From: Clostridium niameyense | GTDB lineage: Bacteria; Bacillota; Clostridia; Clostridiales; Clostridiaceae | Direction of reading: 5' to 3' | Assembly: GCF_001243045.1 (NCBI RefSeq) | Contig: NZ_LN849007.1 | Span: forward strand, 586,989-650,988 | Length of the DNA stretch: 64,000 bases | Shown: piece after piece, positions 55,309 to 64,000 of the stretch | Numbering within the stretch: position 1 is the first letter of the stretch | Layout of the letters: each line of letters begins with the position of its first letter | Notes under the pieces: model-generated | The model's input: the letters and a program-made list of their open reading frames with translations, nothing else | The model's database searches: none | What the model was told of the DNA's origin: nothing | Made by a program: the position numbers and the translations under genes

Positions 55309-57309
55309 TATGTTTCTAGCTACCTCAAAAGCATCCCAAATAGCTGACATAATATTTTTAACTTCTCGAGCATCTCCTAACAGATAAATTTCTTTATTAT
55401 TGAATTTCAAATCATTATATAGTGTTTTTTCAGGAGAATATCCAACAGCTAAAATTACAGAATCAGCATTAACCGTGAATTCATTTCCTTTTTGGTTTAT
55501 TATAACTTTATTGTTATCTATGTTAGATATTGTGGAATTAGTTTTAATATCAACTTTATAAAATTTTAGTAAGTCCTTTAACATTTGGCTATTAGCATGG
55601 CATATAGAAGGACCTGAAGCTAGTAAATCATTAAGGTATTCGACGATAGTAACCTTTTTACCTTGCTTTACAAGCCAAAGTGCAGTTTCACATCCTACTA
55701 ATCCACCACCTACTATAACTACTGAATCACCAGATTCTTTATTTTTCAAAAGTATGTCTTGAGCGGTATAAACTTTATCTTTATTACCTTTTAAATCTAA
55801 CATTTTAGGAATAGAGCCTGTAGCAATAATAATTACATCGGGATTTAATTTATTAACTAAATCTTTTGTAACAGTAGTATTAAAATTAATTTTAACATGG
55901 TTTTCTTTAAGTTCATTTTCATACCATTTTATAAGATTTCGGTCATCTTCTTTAAAGTCAGGAACACTACCTGGTATAATATTACCACCTAATTTATTGT
56001 TCTTTTCATATAGTGAAACCTTATGCCCTCTAATTGAAGCTACTCTTGCAGCTTCACATCCTGCTATTCCACCACCTATGATTAACACATTTTTAATATG
56101 TTTTGCAGGTTCTAGTTGAAAATCTTTTTCTCTACCAGTAGATGGATTTACAGCACAAGAAATAGCTCCACCTAATTGTAACCTACCCATACAGCCATCT
56201 TGACAAGATAAGCATGGACGGATTTTTTTAAGTTTTTCTTCTTTTATTTTAAGGGGAATATAAGGATCTGCTAAAAGGGGTCTACCTAAAGCTATCATAT
56301 CTGTTTTATTATGATATATAGCATCGCTAGCAAGGGTAGGGTTGTCCATTCTTCCAGCAGTAATTACAGGAACATTAAGTATTTTTTTGAGTTTTTCATT
56401 TAACATAAGATAAGGGGCTTTTTCAAAGTACATAGGGGGGTGATTCCAATACCATGAATCATAAGTTCCTGCATCAGAATTAAAGGCATCGTATCCAGCT
56501 TCCTCTAAGATTTTAGCAACTTTAAGACCTTCTTCAAGATCACGACCTTGTTCCTTAAAGTCTTCACCTGGAAGGGCTCCATCATTTAAACCTTTAATAT
56601 AGCTTTTAACACTATAACGTAGTGATACAGGGAAATCTTTACCACAAGTTTCTTTTATTTCATTAAGAATTTCTATAGGGAATCTTAATCTATTTTCTAA
56701 GTTTCCTCCATATTCGTCAGTCCTTTTGTTAAATAAAGTCATAGTGAATTGATCAAGAAGATATCCTTCGTGTACTGCATGTACTTCAATACCATCAAAG
56801 CCTGCTTCTTTTGCAATTGCTGCAGATTCACCAAATTTTTTTACATAGGTTTTAATTTCATCTACTGTAAGTTCCCTACAAGTAATACTAGGAATCCATT
56901 TATGAGGGATGGGTGAAGGTGCTACAGGTTTAGAGTTAGTAACTACGCCAGGTATGCTAACACGGCCAAATCCAGCGCTTAATTGAAGAAATATTTTTGC
57001 ATTGTAAGCATGAACTCTTTCTGTAAGTACTTTAGATGTTCTTATAAAATTTGTGGGATTCAGTGTTGGGCAGGGCATTGAAGGCATAACGCATTTTTCT
57101 ATATCGTTTTCAACATAAGTAACACCAGTTATTATTAATCCGGTGCCACCCTTAGCCCTTTCAACATAATATTCAATACCTTTCTCATTAAATGTACCAT
57201 CTTCACAGCAGAGACCACTAGGTCCCATAGGGGCCATTGCAAATCTATTTTTGATTTGTACATTACCAATATTTATTGGTTCAAATAAATTTGAATATTT
57301 ATTCTTCAT
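55306..57309 (-). CDS. 2-enoate reductase family flavoprotein (FldZ/BaiH-like)
   Basis: 667 residues from the ATG at 57309, 8 bases after GAGGAGG. An old-yellow-enzyme barrel (1-360, with IKNRFAMAPMGPSGL and GGNLENRLRFPIEIL) is joined to a 4Fe-4S motif (RPCLSCQDGCMGR, then SCAVNP). NAD/FAD domains follow (VLIIGGGIAGCEAAR, VVIVGGGLVGCETAL). The family reduces cinnamate-type or bile-acid enoates. In C. sporogenes FldZ acts in reductive aromatic amino-acid fermentation. No fld cluster is adjacent, so the substrate is not certain. Confidence 0.85.
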   Translation of the reverse strand: MKNKYSNLFEPINIGNVQIKNRFAMAPMGPSGLCCEDGTFNEKGIEYYVERAKGGTGLIITGVTYVENDIEKCVMPSMPCPTLNPTNFIRTSKVLTERVHAYNAKIFLQLSAGFGRVSIPGVVTNSKPVAPSPIPHKWIPSITCRELTVDEIKTYVKKFGESAAIAKEAGFDGIEVHAVHEGYLLDQFTMTLFNKRTDEYGGNLENRLRFPIEILNEIKETCGKDFPVSLRYSVKSYIKGLNDGALPGEDFKEQGRDLEEGLKVAKILEEAGYDAFNSDAGTYDSWYWNHPPMYFEKAPYLMLNEKLKKILNVPVITAGRMDNPTLASDAIYHNKTDMIALGRPLLADPYIPLKIKEEKLKKIRPCLSCQDGCMGRLQLGGAISCAVNPSTGREKDFQLEPAKHIKNVLIIGGGIAGCEAARVASIRGHKVSLYEKNNKLGGNIIPGSVPDFKEDDRNLIKWYENELKENHVKINFNTTVTKDLVNKLNPDVIIIATGSIPKMLDLKGNKDKVYTAQDILLKNKESGDSVVIVGGGLVGCETALWLVKQGKKVTIVEYLNDLLASGPSICHANSQMLKDLLKFYKVDIKTNSTISNIDNNKVIINQKGNEFTVNADSVILAVGYSPEKTLYNDLKFNNKEIYLLGDAREVKNIMSAIWDAFEVARNI

Positions 57310-57423
57310 AGAAAAGACCTCCTCTGTAAAATATTTACTTAACAACTTCAATATAGTATATTGTTATATCTATGTCAATAAATAAAATACATTATTTTAA
57401 TAAATATATATAAGAGTAAAAAA

Positions 57424-57474
57424 AGTTAAACTTTAAGAATATAAGCTTGATACTTTTATTCTTAAAGTTTAACT
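57424..57474 (-). terminator. terminator of the pore-former-like gene
   Basis: An 18-bp perfect stem (AGTTAAACTTTAAGAATA and its complement) with an A-run at its left, giving a U-tail on the minus strand. Confidence 0.88.
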
Positions 57475-57490
57475 AGATAGGAATTATTTT

Positions 57491-58615
57491 TTAACTAGTA
57501 GGTTCTAATACAAAGGCCTTAGCAAAATAACGACTTTGATAGTCAAAAGGTCTTGGTTCAAAACCTGCTTTAGCAAAATTAGCTACATAGTTTCTATTTG
57601 GATCATTGAAGACATTAACTTTTGCCTTTAATGGGTCTGCCGCACCTATTTTATATTGTTCAACAAATTGATAAGTAGATATTCTTTGAGTTCTGTCTTG
57701 AGCTTTGAAGTTTACTGTATCTGTTGTAGTTATTTGGCTTGTTATAGATACACTTCCACCAAATGAGCTTGATAATTGGGCAGAAAGCTCTGTAGATATT
57801 TTTCCGATACCTTCTATACCTACCTCTACAGCAACTTTTGATCCAATAGTTAAAGACATGGAATAACTCTCTTGTTTTGTTATACCACTGGTAATAGATA
57901 TGGATTTGCTAGCTGTTGATCCAGGATCAATGTTACTAAATTCAGTTAAGAGATTCCAATAACTTGTATTATCTATAGTACTTCCTTTACAAGCAGGATC
58001 ATTTTTGTCTAATAATAATGTAAACAAAAGATTACCTTTTTTGAAAGGTCCATTCCATACTAGGGTTTCTGTAAATTTGTTATTTTGATCAAGATATCCT
58101 ACACGATCAGGCAATTTAGGTAAAGTAAATTTTTCATTGCCATCTTTTGTAGCATAAAAGAATATAGGGATATAATCAATTAAAGCACCGTTGGCATTTC
58201 CTACAGTTAACTTAGTAGGAAATCCAGTATAAAACCAATTAGGATCTATTTTTGGAAAGACTGGTGCTATAACTGTTCCGTATCCAGGTTGGGCTCCACC
58301 ACTGACGCCTTTAAGAGCTGCCATAGGTTTGAAGCCACCGGAAGTATTCATAAGTAATTCGCTACCACTATTAATAGGAGCACGATATTTATTAGGATAT
58401 TTTTCTAAATAGCCTTGGTATATGTTATTATACATAGGCATAGTAGACTCATTAGGATTCATATAGGATATATTTACCACAGAGTACATATCCAATATTG
58501 ATGGAATCCACATATTATTGTACCAATAATGGCAATATAGCCATCTACCAGATTTATAGCTAGGTTTAATCATAAAAGTCATATTATTATATAAGGTTAC
58601 ATAAGCAATATTCAT
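57491..58615 (-). CDS. aerolysin/ETX-MTX2-like beta pore-former candidate
   Basis: 374 residues with no signal peptide. The N-terminal 130 residues are rich in Tyr, Asn and Trp. Residues 225-335 form a long Ser/Thr-rich amphipathic strand region (SISITSGITKQESYSMSLTI, SAQLSSSFGGSVSITSQITT). Its alternating pattern and glycine-rich turn are typical of the membrane-inserting hairpin of aerolysin-fold toxins. It is divergent from an aegerolysin-like gene. Upstream is a match to a sigma-K promoter. It lacks a secretion signal, as do spore-associated crystal toxins. Function is inferred from pattern only. Confidence 0.55.
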   Translation of the reverse strand: MNIAYVTLYNNMTFMIKPSYKSGRWLYCHYWYNNMWIPSILDMYSVVNISYMNPNESTMPMYNNIYQGYLEKYPNKYRAPINSGSELLMNTSGGFKPMAALKGVSGGAQPGYGTVIAPVFPKIDPNWFYTGFPTKLTVGNANGALIDYIPIFFYATKDGNEKFTLPKLPDRVGYLDQNNKFTETLVWNGPFKKGNLLFTLLLDKNDPACKGSTIDNTSYWNLLTEFSNIDPGSTASKSISITSGITKQESYSMSLTIGSKVAVEVGIEGIGKISTELSAQLSSSFGGSVSITSQITTTDTVNFKAQDRTQRISTYQFVEQYKIGAADPLKAKVNVFNDPNRNYVANFAKAGFEPRPFDYQSRYFAKAFVLEPTS

Positions 58616-58644
58616 ATAAATCCTCCAATAAAGTATATCTAAGG

Positions 58645-58671
58645 TATACTATGCTATATATTTATAATTGT
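58645..58671 (-). promoter_or_regulatory. sigma-K-type promoter match for the pore-former-like gene
   Basis: On the minus strand AC (58671-58670), 16-base spacer, CATAGTATA (58653-58645), which fits CATANNNTA exactly. Start would be about 25 bases before the ATG. Confidence 0.45.
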
Positions 58672-58701
58672 GAATAAAGTAGTTTTATTAATTATTTAAT
58701 C

Positions 58702-58728
58702 ACATATAAATTTTATAAGAATATTATA
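58702..58728 (+). promoter_or_regulatory. sigma-K-like promoter match for the aegerolysin-like gene
   Basis: AC (58702-58703), 16-base spacer, AATATTATA (58720-58728), one mismatch from CATANNNTA. Geometry is identical to the divergent promoter. Confidence 0.35.
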
Positions 58729-58757
58729 TCTATATAAATATTATTGTGGAGGTAACT

Positions 58758-59252
58758 ATGCATAACCAGTTTTGGAGACAAACAGCTTTTGATAGACCAA
58801 TAGATATGTATATAAATAATAATACTGATTTACAATTTGAATTGGTTAAAACAGATTTGCAAAGTGGAATGTTGGAGATTTATCCACCTAATAGCATACC
58901 TCCAGGTGGAAGTGTGCACTTTAAGGGGGATCAAACTGGACTTGTAGGCTCATCTGGATTTGTAACATATAAAAGTAAATTTTCCAATTCTACTGTTTAT
59001 ATATCATTTTATTGGAGTCATCCAGAGGGTGCAACAGCTAGTATCTATTATGGTTACTCTAGTCCATATGGATTATTCTATGTAACACCCAAAAATAATT
59101 ATGATCCAAATCAAAAGCCTACCAATCAAAATGCAGTATTAAAAAATTGGATTACTAATGAAAATGAGTATGAAAATGTACTTACATTAAATCCTCCAGG
59201 AATTAGTCAATCTGTTACCTATACAATACAATATAGTTTAGGTCATAAATAA
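58758..59252 (+). CDS. aegerolysin-like protein
   Basis: 164 residues from the ATG at 58758, 6 bases after GGAGG. It has a strand-rich aromatic composition with an aegerolysin-like layout: an N-terminal NNNTDLQFELVKTDLQSGML, the PPNSIPPGGSVHFKGDQTGL segment, FYWSHPEGATASIYYG and a Pro/Gly-rich C-terminal strand. There is no signal peptide. Aegerolysins bind membrane lipids and work with a separate pore-former. Cbm17 proteins of Paraclostridium bifermentans are clostridial examples. The family assignment is moderate. It is divergent from the pore-former-like gene. Confidence 0.55.
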   Translation: MHNQFWRQTAFDRPIDMYINNNTDLQFELVKTDLQSGMLEIYPPNSIPPGGSVHFKGDQTGLVGSSGFVTYKSKFSNSTVYISFYWSHPEGATASIYYGYSSPYGLFYVTPKNNYDPNQKPTNQNAVLKNWITNENEYENVLTLNPPGISQSVTYTIQYSLGHK

Positions 59253-59260
59253 GTAGATAT

Positions 59261-59298
59261 AAGTAGCTGTTGAATATTCAACAGCTACTTATATTTTT
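59261..59298 (+). terminator. terminator of the aegerolysin-like gene
   Basis: AAGTAGCTGTTGAAT directly abuts its complement ATTCAACAGCTACTT, followed by ATATTTTTG. Confidence 0.85.
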
Positions 59299-59475
59299 GA
59301 AATATAGAAAATATTATAGAGCCACTTTACTATTATATTTATGAGTGTGTGGTGCTACCATAAAATTATAAAATAATTTAATATTATTAGTATAAGGTTA
59401 TATATAAGTAAGCAGAATAATTGTAATAATTTATAAAGTTTAATTTTGTTAGTATATAATAAAGGGGTGGACATT

Positions 59476-60633
59476 ATGGAAATATTAAATCCAGTATGGG
59501 CTGAAATTAACTTAGATAATCTTAATTTTAATATAAATAAAATCAAGGAAAAGGTAAGAGGTAGCAAAATAATTGGAATAGTAAAATGTGATGCTTATGG
59601 TCATGGCGCTATAGAAGTATCTAAGTGTCTTATAAAAAATGGGGTAAATAAATTAGCAGTAGCAAATATAAATGAAGCTATAGAACTTAGAAAAAATGGT
59701 ATAGATTGTTCAATTATGATTTTAGGTATAACTATAGAAGAAGCTATAGATAAATTAATTGAGTATAATATAGAAAGTGCAGTATCAACTTATGATTTTG
59801 CATATAAACTTTCTAAAAAGGCAAAAAAATTAGGTAAAATAGCTAAAATAAATATAGCATTAGATACTGGAATGGGACGAATAGGATTTAGGTATAGTAA
59901 AGAAAGCATTGAGGATATAAAGAAAATAAGTGAGCTTGAAAATATGGAAATATGTAGTATATTTTCACATTTTTCTTCAGCAGATCATAAAGATAAAGAA
60001 TATTGTAAATTTCAAATAAAAAACTATAATTTATTTCAGAGAGAACTTGCAAAATATAAACTAGATGTGTGGAGTAAGTGTGTAGCAAATAGTGCAACAG
60101 TAATAGATATGCCAGAATATAAATTTGACTATGTAAGACCTGGAATAATAGAGTACGGATACTATCCTTCAAATGAAGTAAAAAAACAATTATTAGAAAT
60201 AAAGCCTGTACTTACATGGAAAACAAAAATAATTCATATAAAAGCTGTAGAAGAAAATCAATGTATAGGTTATGGGAGAAAATTTAAAACTAAAAGAAAG
60301 AGTATTATAGCTACTATACCAGTAGGCTATGGAGACGGATATTCTAGGAACTTATCAGGAAAAGCAAAAGTAATAGTTAATGGGCATATAGTTCCTGTAG
60401 TTGGAACTATATGTATGGATCAATGTATGATAGATGTAACGGATGTAGAAAATGTGAATCTTCATGATGAAGTAGTGCTTTTAGGAAAGCAAGGTGATGC
60501 TAAATTTGATGCAGAAGATATGGCAGATTTAATAGATTCTATAAGCTATGAAGTTTTATGTAATATAGGTAGGAGAGTACCAAGAGTTTATATAGAAGGA
60601 GAAAAGATTATAAAGATAAAAAATTATATGTAA
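59476..60633 (+). CDS. alr: alanine racemase
   Basis: 385 residues from the ATG at 59476 (AGGGGTGG 6 bases upstream). PLP-lysine motif VKCDAYGHGA near residue 38, MGRIGFR, the second catalytic base region PVGYGDGYSRNL and TICMDQCMIDVT. It converts L- to D-alanine for cell walls. In spore-formers some Alr enzymes act in spores to control L-alanine germination. Its neighbour is a germinant receptor operon, so a spore role is possible. Confidence 0.95.
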   Translation: MEILNPVWAEINLDNLNFNINKIKEKVRGSKIIGIVKCDAYGHGAIEVSKCLIKNGVNKLAVANINEAIELRKNGIDCSIMILGITIEEAIDKLIEYNIESAVSTYDFAYKLSKKAKKLGKIAKINIALDTGMGRIGFRYSKESIEDIKKISELENMEICSIFSHFSSADHKDKEYCKFQIKNYNLFQRELAKYKLDVWSKCVANSATVIDMPEYKFDYVRPGIIEYGYYPSNEVKKQLLEIKPVLTWKTKIIHIKAVEENQCIGYGRKFKTKRKSIIATIPVGYGDGYSRNLSGKAKVIVNGHIVPVVGTICMDQCMIDVTDVENVNLHDEVVLLGKQGDAKFDAEDMADLIDSISYEVLCNIGRRVPRVYIEGEKIIKIKNYM

Positions 60634-60751
60634 TTTATTAAGCATAATAAAGAGTTGTGTCAAAATAAATTGTTACAAAAGTATTTTAAAATAATATTAA
60701 ATGTTATACTATAAGTGATAAGTTTTAAGAGAAAATTTTATTGTAAAATAG

Positions 60752-60801
60752 AAGGGACTTCTCATATTGCATTTTGTGCATTATGAGAAGTCCCTTTTTA
60801 C
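60752..60801 (+). terminator. alr terminator
   Basis: AAGGGACTTCTCATA / TATGAGAAGTCCCTT, a 15-bp stem with inner GCA pairing, followed by TTTT. Confidence 0.9.
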
Positions 60802-60838
60802 TTTTTAATAATTTAAATAGTTAACTATTTTTAGCAGT

Positions 60839-60868
60839 GTATAAGGGAAAAAATATATGGAGATAATA
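60839..60868 (+). promoter_or_regulatory. possible sigma-G promoter of the germinant receptor operon
   Basis: GTATA (60839-60843), 18-base spacer, GATAATA (60862-60868), near the forespore consensus GYATR / CATNNTA. The start codon is 30 bases further. Confidence 0.35.
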
Positions 60869-60897
60869 AAAATAAAATATGTAAAGGAAGTGATTTA

Positions 60898-62430
60898 ATG
60901 GACAATAAATTAAAAAATATAGGAAATAATGATAATAAAAATAACAATTATTGTTTAGAAAAATCACTTCAACGAAATATAGAATTATTTAGAAATAATT
61001 TACTTAATAATGATGATAATGTAGTATATAGAAGCTTTAAAAATAGAAACTCCTCTTTAAAGTTTTGTTTAATATTTATAGATGGTATGGTAAACAAAAG
61101 GATTATAAATGAAAATATTATAAGTCAGTTAATGAAAAATGATTTTAAATGCAATAGTAATAGTGTTATAAACTATATAAAAGAAGAAGTAGTAATAGTT
61201 GATGATGTAAAAGATACAAAGGATATAGACTTAATTTTAAGGTCTATATTGTATGGCGATAGTGTGTTATTTATAGAAAATGTTAGTAAAGCAATTATTC
61301 TTAATACTAAAGGATGGGAAACTAGATCTATAGATGAGCCTCAATCAGAAACTATAGTAAGGGGGCCAAGGGAAGGATTTATTGAATCTTTAAATACAAA
61401 TGTATCCTTAATAAGAAGAAAAATTAATTCGCCAAATTTAAAATTTCAAAATCTAAAGGATATAGGTGTAAGGACTAATACTAAGGTTTGTATAGCTTAT
61501 ATGGAAGGTATAGCTAATGAAAAAATATTAAATGAAGTAAAACATAGATTGAGAAATTTAGATATAGAGGGTTTTTTCTCTAGTGGTACCATACAAGATC
61601 TCATTTCTGATTATCCATATTCACCTTTTAGAACTATAGGTTATTCAGAAAGGCCAGATGTAATTGCATCTAAATTACTACAGGGAAGAATAGCTATATT
61701 ATGTGATGGATCTCCTGTGGTACTCACATTACCTTTTTTATTTATTGAGTATTTCCAAGTAAATGAAGATTATTATGAAAATTTTATTTATGCATCTATG
61801 AATAGAATCTTAAGGGTAATAGCATTTATACTTACCATAAGTACTCCAGCAGTTTATGTAGCTCTTACTACATATCATAAGGAGTTAATTCCAACTAAAT
61901 TAGCTTTAAGTATATATTTGGCTAAGGAAGGAGTACCTTTTAATAGTGCAATAGAATCTGTAATTATGATTATTACTTTTGAAATAATAAGAGAGGCAGG
62001 TATAAGGCTACCCAAACATATAGGTGCTACAGTAAGTATTGTTGGTGCATTAGTCTTAGGAGATGCGGCAGTTAATGCAAGGTTTGTAAGTGCACCAGTA
62101 GTAATTGTAATAGCAATTGCAGGAATATGTGAATTAATATTATATGATATGAGGTCAGGAGTGATTGTTTCCCGTTTTATATTTTTACTTTTAGCCTCGA
62201 TTTTAGGATTATATGGAGTTATATTTGCAATGATGGGATTAGTTATTCATTTAATGTCAATAAAAACTTTTGGTATACCTTATATGTTAAAATTAATAGA
62301 TTTAAATAAATATGATGTATTAGATACAGCTATAAGAGCACCTTGGGGATTTTTGAAATACAGAACAAGATTTATTGCCAGAAATAGAATAAGAATTAAA
62401 AATTGTGGTAAGAGAAGGAATAATAAATGA
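60898..62430 (+). CDS. gerKA: spore germination protein, GerA/GerKA family
   Basis: 510 residues. A soluble N-terminal half (1-290) includes VRGPREGFIESLNTNVSLIRR, the family hallmark. About five membrane helices follow between residues 300 and 450 (SIYLAKEGVPFNSAIESVIM). It is the A subunit of a germinant receptor in the spore inner membrane. It overlaps the next gene by 4 bases. The order A-C-B and sequence type fit clostridial gerK. Confidence 0.9.
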   Translation: MDNKLKNIGNNDNKNNNYCLEKSLQRNIELFRNNLLNNDDNVVYRSFKNRNSSLKFCLIFIDGMVNKRIINENIISQLMKNDFKCNSNSVINYIKEEVVIVDDVKDTKDIDLILRSILYGDSVLFIENVSKAIILNTKGWETRSIDEPQSETIVRGPREGFIESLNTNVSLIRRKINSPNLKFQNLKDIGVRTNTKVCIAYMEGIANEKILNEVKHRLRNLDIEGFFSSGTIQDLISDYPYSPFRTIGYSERPDVIASKLLQGRIAILCDGSPVVLTLPFLFIEYFQVNEDYYENFIYASMNRILRVIAFILTISTPAVYVALTTYHKELIPTKLALSIYLAKEGVPFNSAIESVIMIITFEIIREAGIRLPKHIGATVSIVGALVLGDAAVNARFVSAPVVIVIAIAGICELILYDMRSGVIVSRFIFLLLASILGLYGVIFAMMGLVIHLMSIKTFGIPYMLKLIDLNKYDVLDTAIRAPWGFLKYRTRFIARNRIRIKNCGKRRNNK

Positions 62431-63578
62431 AAAAGTATTTAAAAAAAATAGCAGTGTTATGTGTGATAATGGTATTTATTATGCCTTTAAGTGGATGTTG
62501 GGATTATACAGAAATGAATGATTTTAAATATGTAGCAGGTATAGCTGTAGATAAGGATATTAATACTGACGAATACATACTGACATTAGAGGTATTAGAA
62601 GCCTCTATAAACTCTAAAAGTATAAAGTCAGAGATAGTACAAAGTAGAGGCAAAACTATACATTTTGCATTTAGAGATGCAATTAAAAATACAGGTAAGA
62701 TGCTTCAATTATCCCATGCAAAAATAATTATGGTAAGTAAGTCTATTGCAATGGAAGGAATAATACCAATTGTCGATATGATTAATAGAGATGTAGAGAC
62801 ACGAAATAATATGTGGATATTAGTGGCCAGTACTAGTAAAGCATCAGATATATTTAGTAATAAGAAGGATGTGGACAAAATAATGTCCTATGATATATCA
62901 GATGCTATTAAAAATGCTAACAAAACAGGAGAATATACGCCTATAGAAGTATTCAAATTGATGCAAAGAATATCTAATAATGGGATATCTGCGGAGACCC
63001 CCATGGTTGGCTTAGTTAACAAAAATGGTAGCACTAATTTTCAGGTGGATGGAACAGCTGTATTTAAAGGAGAAAGAATGGTAGGAGAACTAACTCCAAA
63101 TGAGACATTAATATTACAAATCTTAAAAGGCAAAGATCCCAAATTTGTAATTCCTGTATCTTTACCTAATTCAGGAACAGTAAGCTTCGAAATTATGAAT
63201 CTCAAAAGAAAAATAAGGCTTAAAGAAGAAGAAGATAAAATAGTTATAGATATGTATATAGAAATGAATGTATCCATGTCTGAATTAGCTGAAACACAAA
63301 CCAATTATTTAGCAAAAGGTAAAAGAAAGGAACTTACAGATCAAGTTGAACATTGTTTAAAAAACAGAAGTAATAATTTAATAGAAAAATTACAATATGA
63401 ATATAAAAGTGATTTGATTGGGTTTGGGAATGAATTTAAAAAAAGAAGACCTATTAGATGGCAGGAAGTTTCAAAGTATTGGATGGGGGAGTATGAAAAT
63501 TCAAAAATAAATGTATCTATAGATTTAAATATTAAATATAGTGGATTAACAAATAAAAATATAAAAGTAGGAGATTAA
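62427..63578 (+). CDS. gerKC: spore germination lipoprotein, Ger(x)C family
   Basis: 383 residues. Lipobox LSGC (Cys24) follows a signal peptide and is followed by WDYTEMND, the GerC start. It continues with VAGIAVDKD, LQLSHAKIIMVSK and FQVDGTAVFKGERMVG. It is the C subunit of the germinant receptor, anchored in the spore inner membrane. The start overlaps gerKA. Confidence 0.92.
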   Translation: MKKYLKKIAVLCVIMVFIMPLSGCWDYTEMNDFKYVAGIAVDKDINTDEYILTLEVLEASINSKSIKSEIVQSRGKTIHFAFRDAIKNTGKMLQLSHAKIIMVSKSIAMEGIIPIVDMINRDVETRNNMWILVASTSKASDIFSNKKDVDKIMSYDISDAIKNANKTGEYTPIEVFKLMQRISNNGISAETPMVGLVNKNGSTNFQVDGTAVFKGERMVGELTPNETLILQILKGKDPKFVIPVSLPNSGTVSFEIMNLKRKIRLKEEEDKIVIDMYIEMNVSMSELAETQTNYLAKGKRKELTDQVEHCLKNRSNNLIEKLQYEYKSDLIGFGNEFKKRRPIRWQEVSKYWMGEYENSKINVSIDLNIKYSGLTNKNIKVGD

Positions 63579-63579
63579 T

Positions 63580-64000
63580 ATGGATATAAAGAATAAGGAA
63601 GGTATATCTAATGAACAAATGCAACTTTTTATGTTTTGCTACTTTATAGGGGCTTACTTATTGTTTAACATGGGAAATGCCATAAAACAGGATGCATGGA
63701 TAGCCTCAATTATAGCAGCTGTAGGTACAATACCTATTGCTTTTATGTATGGAAAAGTTATGAATTTATATCCAGGAAAGAATATTTATGATATATCTGA
63801 AATAGTATTGGGGAGGATATTGGGAAAGCTTTTAAATATAATACTTATACTTCATTCAATATTTTTAGGCTCCTATATACTAAATGATTTTACTGATTTT
63901 ATTAAACTAACATCACTTTTTAACACTCCTTCTATTTTCCCTACTATATTTATTAGTATATTAAGTGTATGGATATTATTAGAAGGAATTGAGGTTCTAT
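63580..64000 (+). CDS. gerKB: spore germination permease, GerAB/GerKB family, 5' part
   Basis: Starts with ATG at 63580, just after the gerKC stop, and runs off the window edge. The 140 visible residues show the first four membrane helices (FMFCYFIGAYLLFNMGNAIK, AWIASIIAAVGTIPIAFMYG) of an APC-superfamily GerB subunit. It probably binds the germinant. Confidence 0.88.
   Translation, partial: MDIKNKEGISNEQMQLFMFCYFIGAYLLFNMGNAIKQDAWIASIIAAVGTIPIAFMYGKVMNLYPGKNIYDISEIVLGRILGKLLNIILILHSIFLGSYILNDFTDFIKLTSLFNTPSIFPTIFISILSVWILLEGIEVL

Overview
This window is low-GC Firmicute DNA and most resembles a proteolytic Clostridium such as the C. botulinum group I / C. sporogenes lineage. The evidence is the very AT-rich sequence, clostridial Shine-Dalgarno sites with frequent TTG and GTG starts, a gerK-type germination operon, an enoate reductase of the FldZ type, and many riboswitches. 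It reads as ordinary chromosome with a few accessory spots. Species is an inference from gene content, because no rRNA is present.

Layout. 1-5700 is thiamine pyrimidine metabolism: the 3' end of a PurF-type amidotransferase, thiC, a TatD hydrolase, then a TPP riboswitch controlling a thiamine-precursor ABC transporter. 5780-9120 holds a free methionine-R-sulfoxide reductase, a RocB-like M20 peptidase and mnmA. 9300-11240 holds a candidate minus-strand small RNA, then a tandem glycine riboswitch controlling a sodium:alanine/glycine symporter. 11400-14830 has a small HNH protein, an MBL-fold hydrolase and a soluble fusion of a hydrogenase H-cluster domain with a chemotaxis signalling domain. 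14900-18770 is an FMN riboswitch plus ribD-ribE-ribBA-ribH. 18900-23620 has a TauE/SafE permease, an LTA-synthase-like enzyme, a small membrane protein and an rRNA uracil methyltransferase. 23640-24270 carries a decayed tyrosine recombinase.

24440-28390 is a prolyl-peptide module: proline iminopeptidase and an M24 peptidase divergent from a POT transporter. 28590-29680 is a PadR regulator with a membrane partner. 29855-34041 is a large Fur-box-preceded cell-wall protein with a flavin-binding domain, split by a frameshift in an A tract. 34089-35876 is a TPP riboswitch followed by a divergent TPP-like aptamer, then thiW-thiM. 36140-41500 has a soluble chemoreceptor, a Sel1-repeat protein with a Fur-like box, and a sulfonate-type ABC transporter. 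41890-46590 has cfa, a thioredoxin-reductase/glutaredoxin pair and htpG behind a CIRCE element. 46700-50440 is the fructose operon fruR-fruK-fruA.

50580-53540 is an unusual three-gene cassette: a cytoplasmic binding-protein-like protein, a HypB/UreG-type GTPase and an ABC ATPase, with no permease. It is the best candidate here for an undescribed system. It is followed by dbpA, an enoate reductase, a divergent pair of pore-former-like and aegerolysin-like genes with sporulation-type promoter matches, alr, and the start of a gerK-type germination operon.

Themes. Thiamine supply is covered from several sides: pyrimidine synthesis, precursor uptake, thiazole uptake and phosphorylation. Metabolite-sensing RNAs (TPP twice, a TPP variant, glycine twice in tandem, FMN) control much of the window. 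Amino-acid and peptide scavenging fits a Stickland fermenter. No CRISPR array, rRNA, tRNA or intact insertion sequence was seen.
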